Source of the DNA: Oceanobacillus sp. Castelsardo
GTDB lineage: Bacteria; Bacillota; Bacilli; Bacillales; Amphibacillaceae
Length of the DNA: 64,000 bases
NCBI RefSeq assembly: GCF_001659985.1
Contig: NZ_LYCS01000003.1
Span: 140,931-204,930 of the forward strand
Direction: 5' to 3'
Shown piece after piece: positions 17,167 to 27,673 of this stretch. The position numbers were made by a program, and so were the translations under genes. Each line of letters starts with the position of its first letter. The stretch's first letter is position 1. Under the pieces are notes generated by a model, which worked only from the letters and a program-made list of their open reading frames with translations, had not been told where the DNA came from and did not search any database.

Positions 17167-17264
17167 CTTTTCATACCTCCATGTTTTATTTTCTTGGTCG
17201 AAAACATTGTAACATGGGTCATGAAAGATGACCTTTCTTTTTACACAATTATATGGACTTTATC

Positions 17265-17498
17265 TATTTTCCGCAATAGTATGCCGTGATGAAGCCTCTC
17301 TCGGTCGAGTTCATGCTATTTTCCGCAATAGTATGCCGTGATGAAGCCTCTCTCGGTTGAGTTCATGCTATTTTCGGCAATAGTATGCCGTGACGAAGCC
17401 TCTCTCGGTTGAGTTCACACTATTTACCGCAATAGTATGCCGTGACGAAGCCCCTCTCGGTCGAGTTCATGCTAATTTCGGCAAATATAAGCCGTGAT
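17265..17498. repeat. Tandem array with a 52-bp period, right part
   Basis: Continuation of the array interrupted by the IS. The CAATAG anchor recurs at 17274, 17326, 17378, 17430 and, altered, 17482. Units have the hairpin and the CTCTCGGTTGAGTTCA spacer. Together with the left part there are about nine units. The last unit is degenerate (GGCAAATATAAGCCG). Confidence 0.92.
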
Positions 17499-17743
17499 TA
17501 CTTTCCCCTTGGTTGAAATCTTTATTCCAATGTAACGTAAATTTAGCATATTTTTGAAATTGTCATTTGCTACAGTACAATAATAAAAGTCTTTTTCTCT
17601 TACTTGTTTAAATCCCATGTTATTGAATAAAATATAAGGGTATAGAAATCTTATAGCATGTTATAATTAACATTCAATAAGATTTTTGTGGTCAAACGAC
17701 TCACACTACCATAAAATAAAGTAAACAACTTAGGTGTGATGAC

Positions 17744-18685
17744 ATGAAACGTAAGTATTTTATTATGATAGGAATTATATTACTTTTAGCTGTCCTATTT
17801 ATTTTTTTCTTAAATGAACAACATTCACCAGCTGGCCAGCCAACCTTTAAAAGTCAAATAGAAGCAAACCAAGAGGAAGAACTCACGGATGCAAAAGAGC
17901 AGACAGATACCCCTTTAGAAAAGGAAGACGCCGAAGAAGAACAGACATCTAACGAACAGGCGCCTCTTCAAGATGATAAGCCTTTTCCCGAGCGGATTTC
18001 AGAAGTACTTGAAACCACGTTGAACTTCTTCCTGTCCAATCAAACACGGGTTGTAGCAATTGGGGACTCCTTAACACAAGGTGTTGGCGATGTGACAAAT
18101 CAAGGTGGGTATGTTGGAGTATTAGAGCGGACGATTAATGAAAATGGCGAAGTAGCTAAATTTGAAAACTACGGAAAGCGAGGAAACCGCTCTAATCAAC
18201 TACTGAAGCGATTAGATGAAAGGGAAATTCGCTCCTCTATAAAAAAGGCAGATATTGTCCTTATTACGATTGGGGCAAACGATATTATGCAAGTTGCGAA
18301 AGAGAATATCATGAACCTAAAACTTAACGATTTTATTGAGCAAAGGATATATTACGAACAGAACCTCAGACAAATCGTAAATAAGATAAGGGATTTAAAT
18401 GGAAATGCTGAAATTTACCTCGTTGGTTTCTATAATCCGTTTGAAAAGTATTTTCAGGACATTGAAGAATTAAACACTATAGTGGAAACATATAATAGCA
18501 CAACAGAAAGTATTGCTGAAAAGAATGATAATGTTATGTTTATCCCAACCATAGATTTGTTCCATGACACAAATACAAATTTATTTGCGGAAGATAACTT
18601 TCATCCGAATTATCTTGGTTATCACAAAATTGCTAAACGGGTATTGGATTATATATCAAATGACATTATGAGTGAAGAGAGTTGA
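17744..18685 (+). CDS. ypmR: SGNH/GDSL-type hydrolase, YpmR-like
   Basis: A 313-residue protein with an N-terminal membrane anchor (about 4-24), an acidic, probably disordered linker to about residue 90, and an extracellular SGNH hydrolase domain. The family blocks are complete: AIGDSLTQGVG (nucleophile serine), GKRGNRSNQ (block II glycine), ITIGANDIMQ (block III asparagine) and DNFHPNYLGYHKIA (D and H of the triad). It probably hydrolyses an ester in the envelope; the substrate is unknown. It directly precedes a ypmS homologue with only a few bases between, the same order as in B. subtilis. Confidence 0.87.
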   Translation: MKRKYFIMIGIILLLAVLFIFFLNEQHSPAGQPTFKSQIEANQEEELTDAKEQTDTPLEKEDAEEEQTSNEQAPLQDDKPFPERISEVLETTLNFFLSNQTRVVAIGDSLTQGVGDVTNQGGYVGVLERTINENGEVAKFENYGKRGNRSNQLLKRLDEREIRSSIKKADIVLITIGANDIMQVAKENIMNLKLNDFIEQRIYYEQNLRQIVNKIRDLNGNAEIYLVGFYNPFEKYFQDIEELNTIVETYNSTTESIAEKNDNVMFIPTIDLFHDTNTNLFAEDNFHPNYLGYHKIAKRVLDYISNDIMSEES

Positions 18686-18690
18686 GAAAC

Positions 18691-19323
18691 ATGATTACTC
18701 AAAAGGGGACAAAAACAGAAAAAAATAAGTGGAAAAAACTTTTTTACAGTTTACTAAGTTTCAATATGCTCATCCTCATAGCTTTTCTTATTCTTATTTT
18801 TTGGCCTGTATCCGAATCCAATCCAAAACCAAATTCAGAGACTACTCTAAATGAAAGCTCGGAGTTTGTCGTTCGAACGACGAAGCAAAATCTCAATGCA
18901 TTGATTAATGCCTATCTTGAGCAAGTGCTTAATAATTCACGACATCAATACCGCATCCTACTGGAAGATGATGTTCATTTAATGGGGGAACTGCCCGTTT
19001 TTAATACAACGGTTCCCCTTTCTGTTCATTTAGAACCATTCGTTCAAAAAAACGGCGATATTATATTGAAGCAACGTTCCATTTCAATCGGTTTATTGGA
19101 ATTACCAAATCAAAAAATAATGGAATATATGAAGAAATATTTAGATATGCCTGAGTGGGTCTCCATTAATCCAAAAGAAGAGGAAGTATATGTTGCTGTA
19201 ACGGATATCGAGCTCAAAAGTAATTTTAATGTGTCCGTTGAGCGTATCGATTTAGAAGCTAATAATTTGGCTTTTCGTATACAAATTCCATACAAAACGT
19301 TAGGAATAGACGAATTATATTAA
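18691..19323 (+). CDS. ypmS: YpmS-family membrane-anchored protein (DUF2140)
   Basis: A 210-residue protein of unknown function with one N-terminal transmembrane helix (about 18-40) and an extracytoplasmic domain. The family opening NKWKKLFYSLLSFNMLIL and the core VRTTKQNLNALINAYLEQ match YpmS. A TTG at 18682 in the same frame overlaps the ypmR stop; the ATG at 18691 is chosen because it fits the family start, but the ribosome site (GAGAG) is weak for both. It is co-transcribed with ypmR, suggesting a shared envelope task. Confidence 0.82.
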   Translation: MITQKGTKTEKNKWKKLFYSLLSFNMLILIAFLILIFWPVSESNPKPNSETTLNESSEFVVRTTKQNLNALINAYLEQVLNNSRHQYRILLEDDVHLMGELPVFNTTVPLSVHLEPFVQKNGDIILKQRSISIGLLELPNQKIMEYMKKYLDMPEWVSINPKEEEVYVAVTDIELKSNFNVSVERIDLEANNLAFRIQIPYKTLGIDELY

Positions 19324-19349
19324 TGAATATTATTTAGGCAGATTGAAAT

Positions 19350-19390
19350 TTTAAAATAGCGAAGGAAAATCAGCCCTTCGCTATTTTAAA
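19350..19390. terminator. Bidirectional terminator between ypmS and the convergent gene
   Basis: A perfect 16-bp stem, 19350-19365 with 19375-19390 (core AATAGCGAAGG/CCTTCGCTATT), flanked by A on one side and T on the other. It overlaps the last codons of the minus-strand gene. Confidence 0.88.
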
Positions 19391-19984
19391 GTGTTTTAGC
19401 TTTTTAGATAAGTAGAATGGTAGAAAAGAACGTTGAAGTTGCTTTTCTTCTTCTATTTCCTCTTTATAATAACTTTCTAGAATCCCCTTATATATTAACT
19501 GAAGACCTTCTAATTTACGTATATCTTCTGGCTTCACAAAGCAAATAGACTTTGAAAATTGAATTTGTTTTACTTCGTTTAATAAGGTAGCAATAAATTG
19601 GGAGCAGAAAAAAGCATTTCTGCGCTTTAATTCCAATTGGAAAAGAACCCCAAATAATCCAAGAAAATTGTATTTATAAGCATCTTTTCTCGCTTCAACC
19701 TCACGAATTCGTTCCAAAATACGATTATATTCTAAATCCTCTATAGTAAATTGATAAATCTCACATTCTGACTTTCTAAGAAAGCCACAACGAACATCTT
19801 CCTTCACAAACCCACCAATAAAAGGATTTCTCACTTTTTTCCGTCCAAAACTATAAACTTCCATTAATTTATGATCAAAACAGATAGATACATGGTTTAA
19901 CGATTGACCGGTAAACAATCGAATAACTCTCGCTAATAAGGTACCCGTATTCGTAAACAGTAAATATATCACTTTCTCTTCCAT
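19370..19984 (-). CDS. Permuted papain-like (YiiX/NlpC-P60-like) hydrolase
   Basis: A 204-residue protein in which the catalytic pair of a permuted papain-like fold can be picked out: histidine in SLNHVSICFD and, later in the chain, cysteine in NAFFCSQFIATLL. This His-before-Cys order matches YiiX/YebB-type amidases. Proteins of this class cut or form amide bonds in peptides or lipids; the substrate here is unknown. There is no signal peptide, so a cytoplasmic place is likely. A start 18 bases upstream (20002) is possible, but the GAGGG site lies between the two ATGs and favours 19984. Confidence 0.65.
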   Translation of the reverse strand: MEEKVIYLLFTNTGTLLARVIRLFTGQSLNHVSICFDHKLMEVYSFGRKKVRNPFIGGFVKEDVRCGFLRKSECEIYQFTIEDLEYNRILERIREVEARKDAYKYNFLGLFGVLFQLELKRRNAFFCSQFIATLLNEVKQIQFSKSICFVKPEDIRKLEGLQLIYKGILESYYKEEIEEEKQLQRSFLPFYLSKKLKHFKIAKG

Positions 19985-20163
19985 GACTTTCCCTCTTCTC
20001 ATGAGTTTATTCGGAATACCTTAAGGGATGAACACTTTTTAAGATCTAGAGAACTTCTGCTTTTTTTAATATTACATTTTTATTTATATTTTTCAATAGT
20101 TATTTTACGGCTGTTGTATAATAAATGTTACTTTTCATTGACGTATCTAGTGAAATGACGTAA

Positions 20164-21828
<1,665 letters not shown>

Positions 21829-21833
21829 TTTGG

Positions 21834-21866
21834 AGCACTCCCCGGTGATTTGGGAGTGCTTTTTGT
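21834..21866 (+). terminator. Terminator of the ABC-F gene
   Basis: AGCACTCCC (21834-21842) pairs with GGGAGTGCT (21852-21860), followed by TTTTTGTTT. Confidence 0.9.
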
Positions 21867-21927
21867 TTGATTACTTTTGTGCACAAGATAAACACACTTC
21901 TCTATCCAGGACTAGCATACTCGCTTT

Positions 21928-22863
21928 CTACTTCTCCTTCATTTTCCGAAACATAGCTTCCGTTGTCATTTCCAAATCATACTTCGGTTGGAATCCCCAT
22001 TCCTTTATGGCTGCTATACAGTCTAATCGATTTGGCCAGCTATCTGCTATGTTTTGTCGGATTGGGTCTATTTTATAATCAAGTTGAAAATGAGGAATAT
22101 GTTTACGGATTGCTTGTGCGAAGTCCTCTGGTGCTGCTGAAAATGAGGAGATATTGTAGGCGTTTCGATTGATTAGTTTACTAGTGTCTATTTCCATTAG
22201 TTGTATAATGGCATCTAGTGCATCTGGGATATACATCATGTCTAGTGTCGTCCCTTTTTCAAGATATGATGTATACCTGCCTTTTTTAAATGCGGCTTTA
22301 TATATTTCTACTGCATAGTCCGTCGTCCCTCCACCAGGTTCATGATGAGAAATAATTCCAGGGAGACGAATTCCCCTTGTATCAATCCCATACTTTTTAA
22401 AATAATAATCACATAGTAATTCGCCTGCTGTTTTATTAATGCCATACATGGTTGCTGGCCGTTGAATGGTAACTTGAGGTGTGTTTTCTTTTGGAGTGGA
22501 ATGACCAAATGCTGCAATAGAGCTTGGGGTAAAAAATTGGAGTTTCATTTCTCGAGCGATTTCTAATCCATTAAGCAAACCTGACATATTGATTTTCCAT
22601 GACTTTATTGGAATTGATTCTGCCTTTGCTGATAGTATAGAAGCTAAATGGATGATTGTATCCACGTTATGCCTTTTAGCAATAGTCGAAAACTCTTTTC
22701 CATCGATTACATCCATCTTTTCAAATGGACCTTCCTCTCGTGCTACCGGAGAGTCTCGAATATCTGCCGCAATCACATTGGAAATCCCATAAATCATTCG
22801 TAATTGTTCTACAAGTTCGGAGCCGATTTGACCGAGCGCACCAGTAATTAAAATTCGCTTCAT
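21928..22863 (-). CDS. tdh: L-threonine 3-dehydrogenase, extended-SDR type
   Basis: A 311-residue NAD-dependent enzyme of the epimerase-like short-chain dehydrogenase group, predicted to oxidise L-threonine to 2-amino-3-ketobutyrate. The NAD loop is ITGALGQIGSEL. The catalytic YxxxK is MYGINKTAGE, with S in FTPSSIAAFG. The stretch GIRLPGIISHHEPGGGTTDYA, which I abbreviate as RLPG then PGGGTTDYA, is typical of this threonine dehydrogenase and not of sugar epimerases. The decisive context is the kbl gene 17 bases upstream, which supplies the next step. Confidence 0.9.
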   Translation of the reverse strand: MKRILITGALGQIGSELVEQLRMIYGISNVIAADIRDSPVAREEGPFEKMDVIDGKEFSTIAKRHNVDTIIHLASILSAKAESIPIKSWKINMSGLLNGLEIAREMKLQFFTPSSIAAFGHSTPKENTPQVTIQRPATMYGINKTAGELLCDYYFKKYGIDTRGIRLPGIISHHEPGGGTTDYAVEIYKAAFKKGRYTSYLEKGTTLDMMYIPDALDAIIQLMEIDTSKLINRNAYNISSFSAAPEDFAQAIRKHIPHFQLDYKIDPIRQNIADSWPNRLDCIAAIKEWGFQPKYDLEMTTEAMFRKMKEK

Positions 22864-22880
22864 ATTGGACCCTCCTTACT

Positions 22881-24083
22881 TTACAAAGATTCCTTAATCA
22901 TTCCCATTTCCTTTCCGACCTTTTCGTATACTGCTAAAGTTTGATCAAGCATTTCTTTCGTATGTGCCGAAGTTGGCATGTTGCGAATTCTCCCTGTTCC
23001 TTTTGGTACGGTAGGAAAGACAATTGATTTAGCATAAACCCCTTCGTCGTATAGCCGCTTACTAAACTGCTGTGTTTCCTTTTCATCACCGATTATACAA
23101 GGTGTTATCGGTGTTTCACTTGTGCCTATGTTATAACCTAACTTCTCAAGTCCTTGTTTCAAGTAATTACCATTCTCGCAAAGCTTTTGGTTTAACTCCT
23201 TTGAGTCCATTAATAATTCAATCGCTTTTAAACTAGCTGCTATATCTGCTGGGGATAAAGCTGTCGAGAACAAAAACGGACGGGAGCATACTTTCAACCA
23301 ATCAACTAAGGTTCTTTTGCCAGCGACGTATCCACCAACAACGCCAATCGCCTTGGAAAGTGTCCCTACTTGAAAGTCAATTTTATCCTCCAAACCAAAT
23401 TGTTTTACAGTGCCATAGCCATTTCCTGTGACACCAGACCCATGTGCATCATCTACATAGGTTATTAAATCTAGCTCTTCAGCAATTTCTACCATATCAG
23501 GTAATTTCGCGATGTCTCCATCCATAGAAAAAACACCATCTGTAATGACCATCATTTTCTTATATTTTCCTGAAGAAATTGCATCGATCGCCTTTTTTCT
23601 TAAGTCATCCATATCGGAATGCCCATACCGGATAATTGTAGCCTTTGACAGTCGGCATCCATCAATGATAGATGCATGATTTAAAGCATCAGAAAAAATA
23701 ACATCCTGTTTATCCATTACAGCAGAAATAGCTGCCATATTACAATTAAAACCTGATTGATAGGCAATCGCGGCTTCTGTCCCTTTAAATGCAGCTAACT
23801 TATTTTCTAATTTATCGTGAAGATCCAATGTACCATTAATTGTTCGTACAGAACCAGACCCAACCCCGTGGGAATCTATAGCTTCGTGGGCTACCTTTTT
23901 TAATCGAGCGTCTGTTGCAAGTCCTAAATAGTTATTAGATGATAAATTGATGAAGTTTTTACTACCAATGGTTATCATTGGGCCATTCGCTCCATGAACC
24001 GTTTCAATTTCATTATAAAGCCCATTTTCTTTCAAATGAGTCAAACCGTTTTCCAAAAATGACCTTAATGATTTAGTTGCCAT
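22881..24083 (-). CDS. kbl: Glycine C-acetyltransferase (2-amino-3-ketobutyrate CoA ligase)
   Basis: A 400-residue PLP enzyme of the alpha-oxoamine synthase family that cleaves 2-amino-3-ketobutyrate with CoA to glycine and acetyl-CoA. Landmarks: [20 protein letters not shown], the [15 protein letters not shown] block and the PLP lysine in [14 protein letters not shown]. BioF (7-keto-8-aminopelargonate synthase) is the near relative, but pairing with tdh fixes the role in threonine breakdown. It is the first gene of the kbl-tdh operon with a strong AAGGAGG site. Confidence 0.92.
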   Translation of the reverse strand: MATKSLRSFLENGLTHLKENGLYNEIETVHGANGPMITIGSKNFINLSSNNYLGLATDARLKKVAHEAIDSHGVGSGSVRTINGTLDLHDKLENKLAAFKGTEAAIAYQSGFNCNMAAISAVMDKQDVIFSDALNHASIIDGCRLSKATIIRYGHSDMDDLRKKAIDAISSGKYKKMMVITDGVFSMDGDIAKLPDMVEIAEELDLITYVDDAHGSGVTGNGYGTVKQFGLEDKIDFQVGTLSKAIGVVGGYVAGKRTLVDWLKVCSRPFLFSTALSPADIAASLKAIELLMDSKELNQKLCENGNYLKQGLEKLGYNIGTSETPITPCIIGDEKETQQFSKRLYDEGVYAKSIVFPTVPKGTGRIRNMPTSAHTKEMLDQTLAVYEKVGKEMGMIKESL

Positions 24084-24281
24084 TGTATTGCCTCCTTATT
24101 TCATTATATTCATGGAACGCTTACATTTTCATGAATGAAGGAAATTTATTTAAACAATTTAAAAGACTATTAAAATAGTGCCTAATGAAAAAATATATTA
24201 GAATATGAAAGATTTCCCTGTGGTTTATTCACTGCATTTCTATTATAATACATGTAGAACATTTGATGGAGGGCAACTAGA

Positions 24282-24413
24282 ATGCGTAAGGTTTTATTCG
24301 GACTGTTTGTATTAGTTATATTGTCAGTCGGAACGTTTGGGGTTGTGAAGTCAACAGATGAACCAACAGAAATCATCGAAGAAAACGGCGTATCTACGGA
24401 AGTTCATTTTTAA
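24282..24413 (+). CDS. Small secreted or membrane peptide, 43 residues
   Basis: The frame starts MRKVLFGLFVLVILSVGTFG and ends in a short polar tail with EVHF. A GGAGG site lies at the right distance before the ATG and a strong terminator follows at 24459-24504, so it looks like a real one-gene unit. The basic start and about 18 hydrophobic residues make a signal peptide or single membrane helix, leaving about 20 polar residues outside. A TATAAT at 24244-24249 could be its -10. I do not recognise it. A Phr-type signalling peptide was considered, but no Rap-type receptor is nearby. Confidence 0.6.
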   Translation: MRKVLFGLFVLVILSVGTFGVVKSTDEPTEIIEENGVSTEVHF

Positions 24414-24458
24414 TAGTTTTATAGTAAACTCATTTATTCACAAGACCCTAGTGAATTG

Positions 24459-24504
24459 AAAAAAGAAGGAATATCACCTCCTGCCGGTGTATTCCTTCTT
24501 TTTC
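24459..24504. terminator. Strong bidirectional terminator after the small peptide gene
   Basis: AAAAAGAAGGAATA and TATTCCTTCTTTTT form the outer stem, with an inner CACC/GGTG extension around a 7-base loop. Confidence 0.85.
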
Positions 24505-24556
24505 ATTTAAGAAAAAAAAATAAATTCACTTTATTAAATCTTTTCTTAGCAACGGC

Positions 24557-24858
24557 CACGTCCAGCTCCAGTGCCCAACGACTAGCAGATATTTTTGGTG
24601 GGGCGAGCGTTAGCGCAGTCCCAAACTTCACACTCCTCCACTACGATAAAGAAGACTTGCCGATTGATAAAATCAGAGGCCTAGTCGCACTTATACCCTT
24701 GTGGTGAAAGTCAACATCGGCTCGAAATTTAAGGAAGGCCGACTAAGTACGGCCTTTGCGGCCAACGTCGGCATACCCCTATGAAGGGGCATGTTTCCTT
24801 TATCTCATTGCGGAGCGCTCCAGTTTGTACGTCGCTAAGCGGGCACTTGCGCTTTTGT
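24557..24858 (+). repeat. Dispersed repeat family R1, copy A (long form, 302 bp)
   Basis: It begins with ACGTCCAGCTCCAG and ends with GGGCACTTGCGCTTTTG, the same borders as copies B (32557), C (35456) and, inverted, D (40291). The core GATAAAGAAGACTTGCCG to GTGAAAGTCAACATCG is shared with B and C. Copy A also has a GGCCGACTAAGTACGGCC insertion shared with C. The core hairpin is TGAT-AAA-ATCA here and TGGT-GAA-ACCA in B and C, a compensatory change. The element ends at the stop codon of the LysM gene. Confidence 0.85.
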
Positions 24859-25608
24859 TTATAATATAGTTATATTAAGAGTACGTGTTCCCCACTCTTT
24901 TGCTTTATCTAAATTAGGAATGAATACATCAATTCGATTCCCTTTAATAGCACTACCAATATCAGCTGCTACCGCTTGACCATAACCCTCTACATATACC
25001 TTTGAACCTAATGGGATAACATTTGGGTCTACAGCAATTACTTTTGCATCTGGATTACTATTCAAATCAACACCAGTATAGGTGATACCTGAACAACCTT
25101 CACATTTAGCAGTATATGCGGTTGCTTTTACAGTTATTGTTTTTCCTTCTGGCTTATCATTAGAGGCAGAAGCTTGTACAGTTTTTTCTTCCTTTTGTAC
25201 TTCCTTTTTAACTTCTTTTTCAACTTTCTTTGATTCTACTTGTGCGTCCTTTTTATTAGATACTTCTTTAATATTAAGTTCTTGACCATTAATAATGACG
25301 TCGGACTTTAGATTATTCCATTCCTTTAAATCTTCTACCGTTACATCATATTGTTTGGCAATACTTATTAAAGAATCTCCACTTTCTACTATATAAGTTT
25401 CATTTAATAATAGAATCTGTTTCGGATGAATAACCGTTGTTTTTAAGTCATTTAAATCTATTAAATCATCAATCGATGTATTGTTTTCATTTGCTATATC
25501 CCAAAGACTATCTCCTGCTTGTACTTCATATTCCTCCGCTGATACGGTAGTTACAGTCGCTGCTAGCATGATGATTCCAGCAACAAGACCTGCTACTAAC
25601 TTTCTCAT
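24859..25608 (-). CDS. Secreted LysM-LysM-3D domain cell-wall protein (YocH-like)
   Basis: A 249-residue exported protein: signal peptide (about 1-25, AETV-type cleavage near VSAEE), two LysM peptidoglycan-binding motifs (EYEVQAGDSLWDIANENN at about 26 and YIVESGDSLISIAKQYDVT at about 72), a lysine/glutamate-rich linker, and a C-terminal 3D domain (about 155-249) with the three aspartates in AKVIAVDPNVIPLGSKV, AVAADIGSAIKGNRIDVF. The 3D fold is related to lytic transglycosylases (MltA type), so it is likely a cell-wall hydrolase. B. subtilis YocH is controlled by WalRK; no confident WalR box was seen here, but a long upstream region holds a palindrome at 25798-25824. Confidence 0.88.
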   Translation of the reverse strand: MRKLVAGLVAGIIMLAATVTTVSAEEYEVQAGDSLWDIANENNTSIDDLIDLNDLKTTVIHPKQILLLNETYIVESGDSLISIAKQYDVTVEDLKEWNNLKSDVIINGQELNIKEVSNKKDAQVESKKVEKEVKKEVQKEEKTVQASASNDKPEGKTITVKATAYTAKCEGCSGITYTGVDLNSNPDAKVIAVDPNVIPLGSKVYVEGYGQAVAADIGSAIKGNRIDVFIPNLDKAKEWGTRTLNITIL

Positions 25609-25797
25609 ATGGATTCCTCCTTTATTAGAAAACCTAACATTAGTATTAGGCTAGGCGATTTCTTTGTTGCACTTATAGGAAGAAAGTTTATTTTTTCCTA
25701 ACTGCAAATCTAAGGTTAATCCTATCATAGCTTCATAGAGAAAACAGTAACAGTCCAATTAAGAGTTTATGACAAGCATTACGAATATCTAGCATTT

Positions 25798-25824
25798 TGT
25801 ATCATTTGTAATACTTTTGATACA
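25798..25824. promoter_or_regulatory. Palindrome upstream of the LysM-3D gene
   Basis: TGTATCA (25798-25804) and TGATACA (25818-25824) are perfect inverted arms 13 bases apart, with TTTGTAATACTTT between them. It lies about 190 bases upstream of the gene start in a 416-bp noncoding stretch that also holds a GTTGCACTTATAGG motif near 25664. The bound protein is unknown. Confidence 0.35.
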
Positions 25825-25954
25825 TTAGTACTAGATTTTGTCTATTAATATTACAAAAGTAACAAGTTCTATTGGTTTGTAATTCAGTGCAATTTTCAGC
25901 CAATTAAGCGGACTATCCACATATCCCCTGTATTTCCATTACTCTTTTTTCAAA

Positions 25955-25998
25955 TAAAAAAGGAAGCACAGCTAAAATATACTGTTCTTCCTTTTTAT
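25955..25998. terminator. Terminator of the alcohol dehydrogenase gene
   Basis: AAAAAGGAAG pairs with CTTCCTTTTT, with an inner CAG/CTG pair, so it can act on both strands. It lies just beyond the minus-strand stop. Confidence 0.85.
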
Positions 25999-26024
25999 TA
26001 ATCTTGTCGAATATTCCTAGGAAA

Positions 26025-27197
26025 TTACAAACTCGCTTTGAAAATTTCAATAGAATCTTGTTTCGTTAACTTTTTAAAGTTACCAAATTGAGGACGAGCG
26101 ATGACTGTTTTTTCCGCCATTAGCTCGACCGAAGATTCATCGATATTATAATCTGCTAGTCTAGATGGCGCATCGATGCTCTTCCAGAACTCGCTTAGTT
26201 TATCAATTCCTTCTAGAGCTACTTCCTTATCCGATTTTCCTGAAGGATTTACATGAAATACGTTTTCAGCTAATTGCTTAAAGCGCAGCACATTTTCATC
26301 ATCTAATACATGTCTCATCCAGTGAGGGAAAAGAATGGCTAATCCTCCACCATGCGGTATATCATGCACAGCTGACACGGCATGCTCTAAGTTATGTGTT
26401 GCCCAATCACCCGCATATCCCATATTCAACATATTATTTAATGCTAATGTGCCAGCTAAAAGGATGGTTTCTCGATGTTCATAACTATTTAAGTCCGCTA
26501 AAAGTTTTGGTGCCGTTTCTATAACTGTTGTTAGGATGCCCTCACAAAATCGGTCTTGTATTGGTGTGTTTGGTGTTTGATGAAAATAATGCTCTAGTAC
26601 ATGCGACATCATATCTACCATTCCATAGATTGTTTGGTCACGAGGAACCGACATCGTATGTTCTGGATCCAAAATAGAAAATTTCGGAAATGTGTATGGT
26701 GATGCATTCCATCCGTGTTTTTCATTTGTCTCCCAATTTGTAATGACGGAACCAGCATTCATTTCAGAACCTGTTGCTGCTAATGTTAAAATGGTTCCAA
26801 AAGGTAACGCATCGTTAGCACGCGCCTTTTTCGTTACAATATCCCACATATCTATGTCGGTTTTTGCACCAACTGCAATCGCCTTCGTACAATCGATTGT
26901 ACTTCCTCCACCAACCGCTAAGATGAAATCTATTCCTTCATTCTTACAGATTTCTACACCTTTTCTAACGGTAGTGATTCGCGGATTTGGCTCTACTCCC
27001 GGAAGTTCAAATACCTCTGCATTCATTTCCGATAATTTTTCAAGAACATTTTCATAAATTCCGTTACGTTTAATGCTTCCTCCACCATAAACTAACAAAA
27101 CCTTCTTACCATAACGTTCTACTTCTTTTGGTAAAGCATCTAACTGTCCTTTCCCAAAAATTAACTTTGTTGGATTATAGTACTTAAAGTTTTTCAT
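26025..27197 (-). CDS. Iron-containing alcohol dehydrogenase (YugJ/BdhA-like)
   Basis: A 390-residue Fe-ADH that reduces aldehydes to alcohols with NAD(P)H. It opens [16 protein letters not shown], typical of the butanol dehydrogenase group. The nucleotide site is [13 protein letters not shown]. Metal ligands are visible in the order D in [13 protein letters not shown] with its H, and the two later histidines in [19 protein letters not shown]. Two further ATGs at 27206 and 27209 would add four residues, but they sit within 3 bases of the GGAGG site; 27197 matches the family start although its spacing (12) is long. It is a single gene. Confidence 0.9.
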   Translation of the reverse strand: MKNFKYYNPTKLIFGKGQLDALPKEVERYGKKVLLVYGGGSIKRNGIYENVLEKLSEMNAEVFELPGVEPNPRITTVRKGVEICKNEGIDFILAVGGGSTIDCTKAIAVGAKTDIDMWDIVTKKARANDALPFGTILTLAATGSEMNAGSVITNWETNEKHGWNASPYTFPKFSILDPEHTMSVPRDQTIYGMVDMMSHVLEHYFHQTPNTPIQDRFCEGILTTVIETAPKLLADLNSYEHRETILLAGTLALNNMLNMGYAGDWATHNLEHAVSAVHDIPHGGGLAILFPHWMRHVLDDENVLRFKQLAENVFHVNPSGKSDKEVALEGIDKLSEFWKSIDAPSRLADYNIDESSVELMAEKTVIARPQFGNFKKLTKQDSIEIFKASL

Positions 27198-27237
27198 TAA
27201 TCCCATCATCCTCCTTTTGAAACACGTATTATAAAGA

Positions 27238-27615
27238 CTATTTAGTGTAAGCTACAACATCCATTTCTACTAAAACATCTTTAGGTAATCGACTAACCTC
27301 GACTGTTGCTCGTGCTGGATATGGTTTTTCTAGAAAGCTGCCATAAATTTCATTTACTGTTGCAAAATGATCCATATTTGCTACAAAGATGGTAAATTTC
27401 ACTACTTGTGAAAAATCTGCCCCTGCTTCATTTAAAATAGCTTTTAAATTTTTTAATACTTGTTCTGTCTGCTTTTCGATTCCTTCCACCACTTCCCCAG
27501 TTTCTGGATTTATAGGAATTTGTCCAGAAACATAAACGAAGTCGCCTGCTTGGATCGCTTGTGAATACGGTCCTATTGCTGCTGGTGCGTTTTTTGTATG
27601 GATTTCTTTTACCAT
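27238..27615 (-). CDS. RidA-family enamine/imine deaminase
   Basis: A 125-residue trimeric protein of the YjgF/YER057c/UK114 family that hydrolyses reactive 2-aminoacrylate and similar imines made by PLP enzymes. The family signature is present: [20 protein letters not shown], cut here as AIGPYSQA and VYVSGQIP, and the conserved arginine and glutamate in [21 protein letters not shown], here ARATVEV and [10 protein letters not shown]. The length is exactly standard. A GGGGG ribosome site precedes the ATG. The PLP enzymes in this window are plausible sources of its substrates. Confidence 0.93.
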   Translation of the reverse strand: MVKEIHTKNAPAAIGPYSQAIQAGDFVYVSGQIPINPETGEVVEGIEKQTEQVLKNLKAILNEAGADFSQVVKFTIFVANMDHFATVNEIYGSFLEKPYPARATVEVSRLPKDVLVEMDVVAYTK

Positions 27616-27673
27616 TTTACGTCCCCCTTAACTTGAGTTACTTTATATATTTATATTATCAGTTTCTTACACC

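Larger units (their letters stand above)
15690..17264 (-). mobile_element. IS256-family insertion sequence, 1575 bp, inserted in the 52-bp array
   Basis: Both ends are defined by an 8-bp target duplication TATTTTCC (15682-15689 and 17265-17272). The right end, read inward, is GATAAAGTCCATATAATTGTG, cut here as GATAAAGTCC and ATATAATTGTG, and the left end is AGTCAAGTCC then ATATTTGTGTG; both resemble IS256 terminal repeats. The transposase is intact. The element is about 250 bp longer than a standard IS256 (about 1.3 kb) because of a 290-bp noncoding segment between the transposase stop and the left end. Confidence 0.93.

Noticed and set aside
15449-17498. CRISPR array or composite transposon ends around the IS256 element
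   Set aside because: Units are full tandem repeats without spacers, and the flanking repeats are explained by insertion of one IS into one array with an 8-bp duplication.
24282-24413. Phr-type quorum peptide
   Set aside because: Size and signal sequence would fit, but no Rap-type receptor gene is nearby and the tail shows no processing motif.
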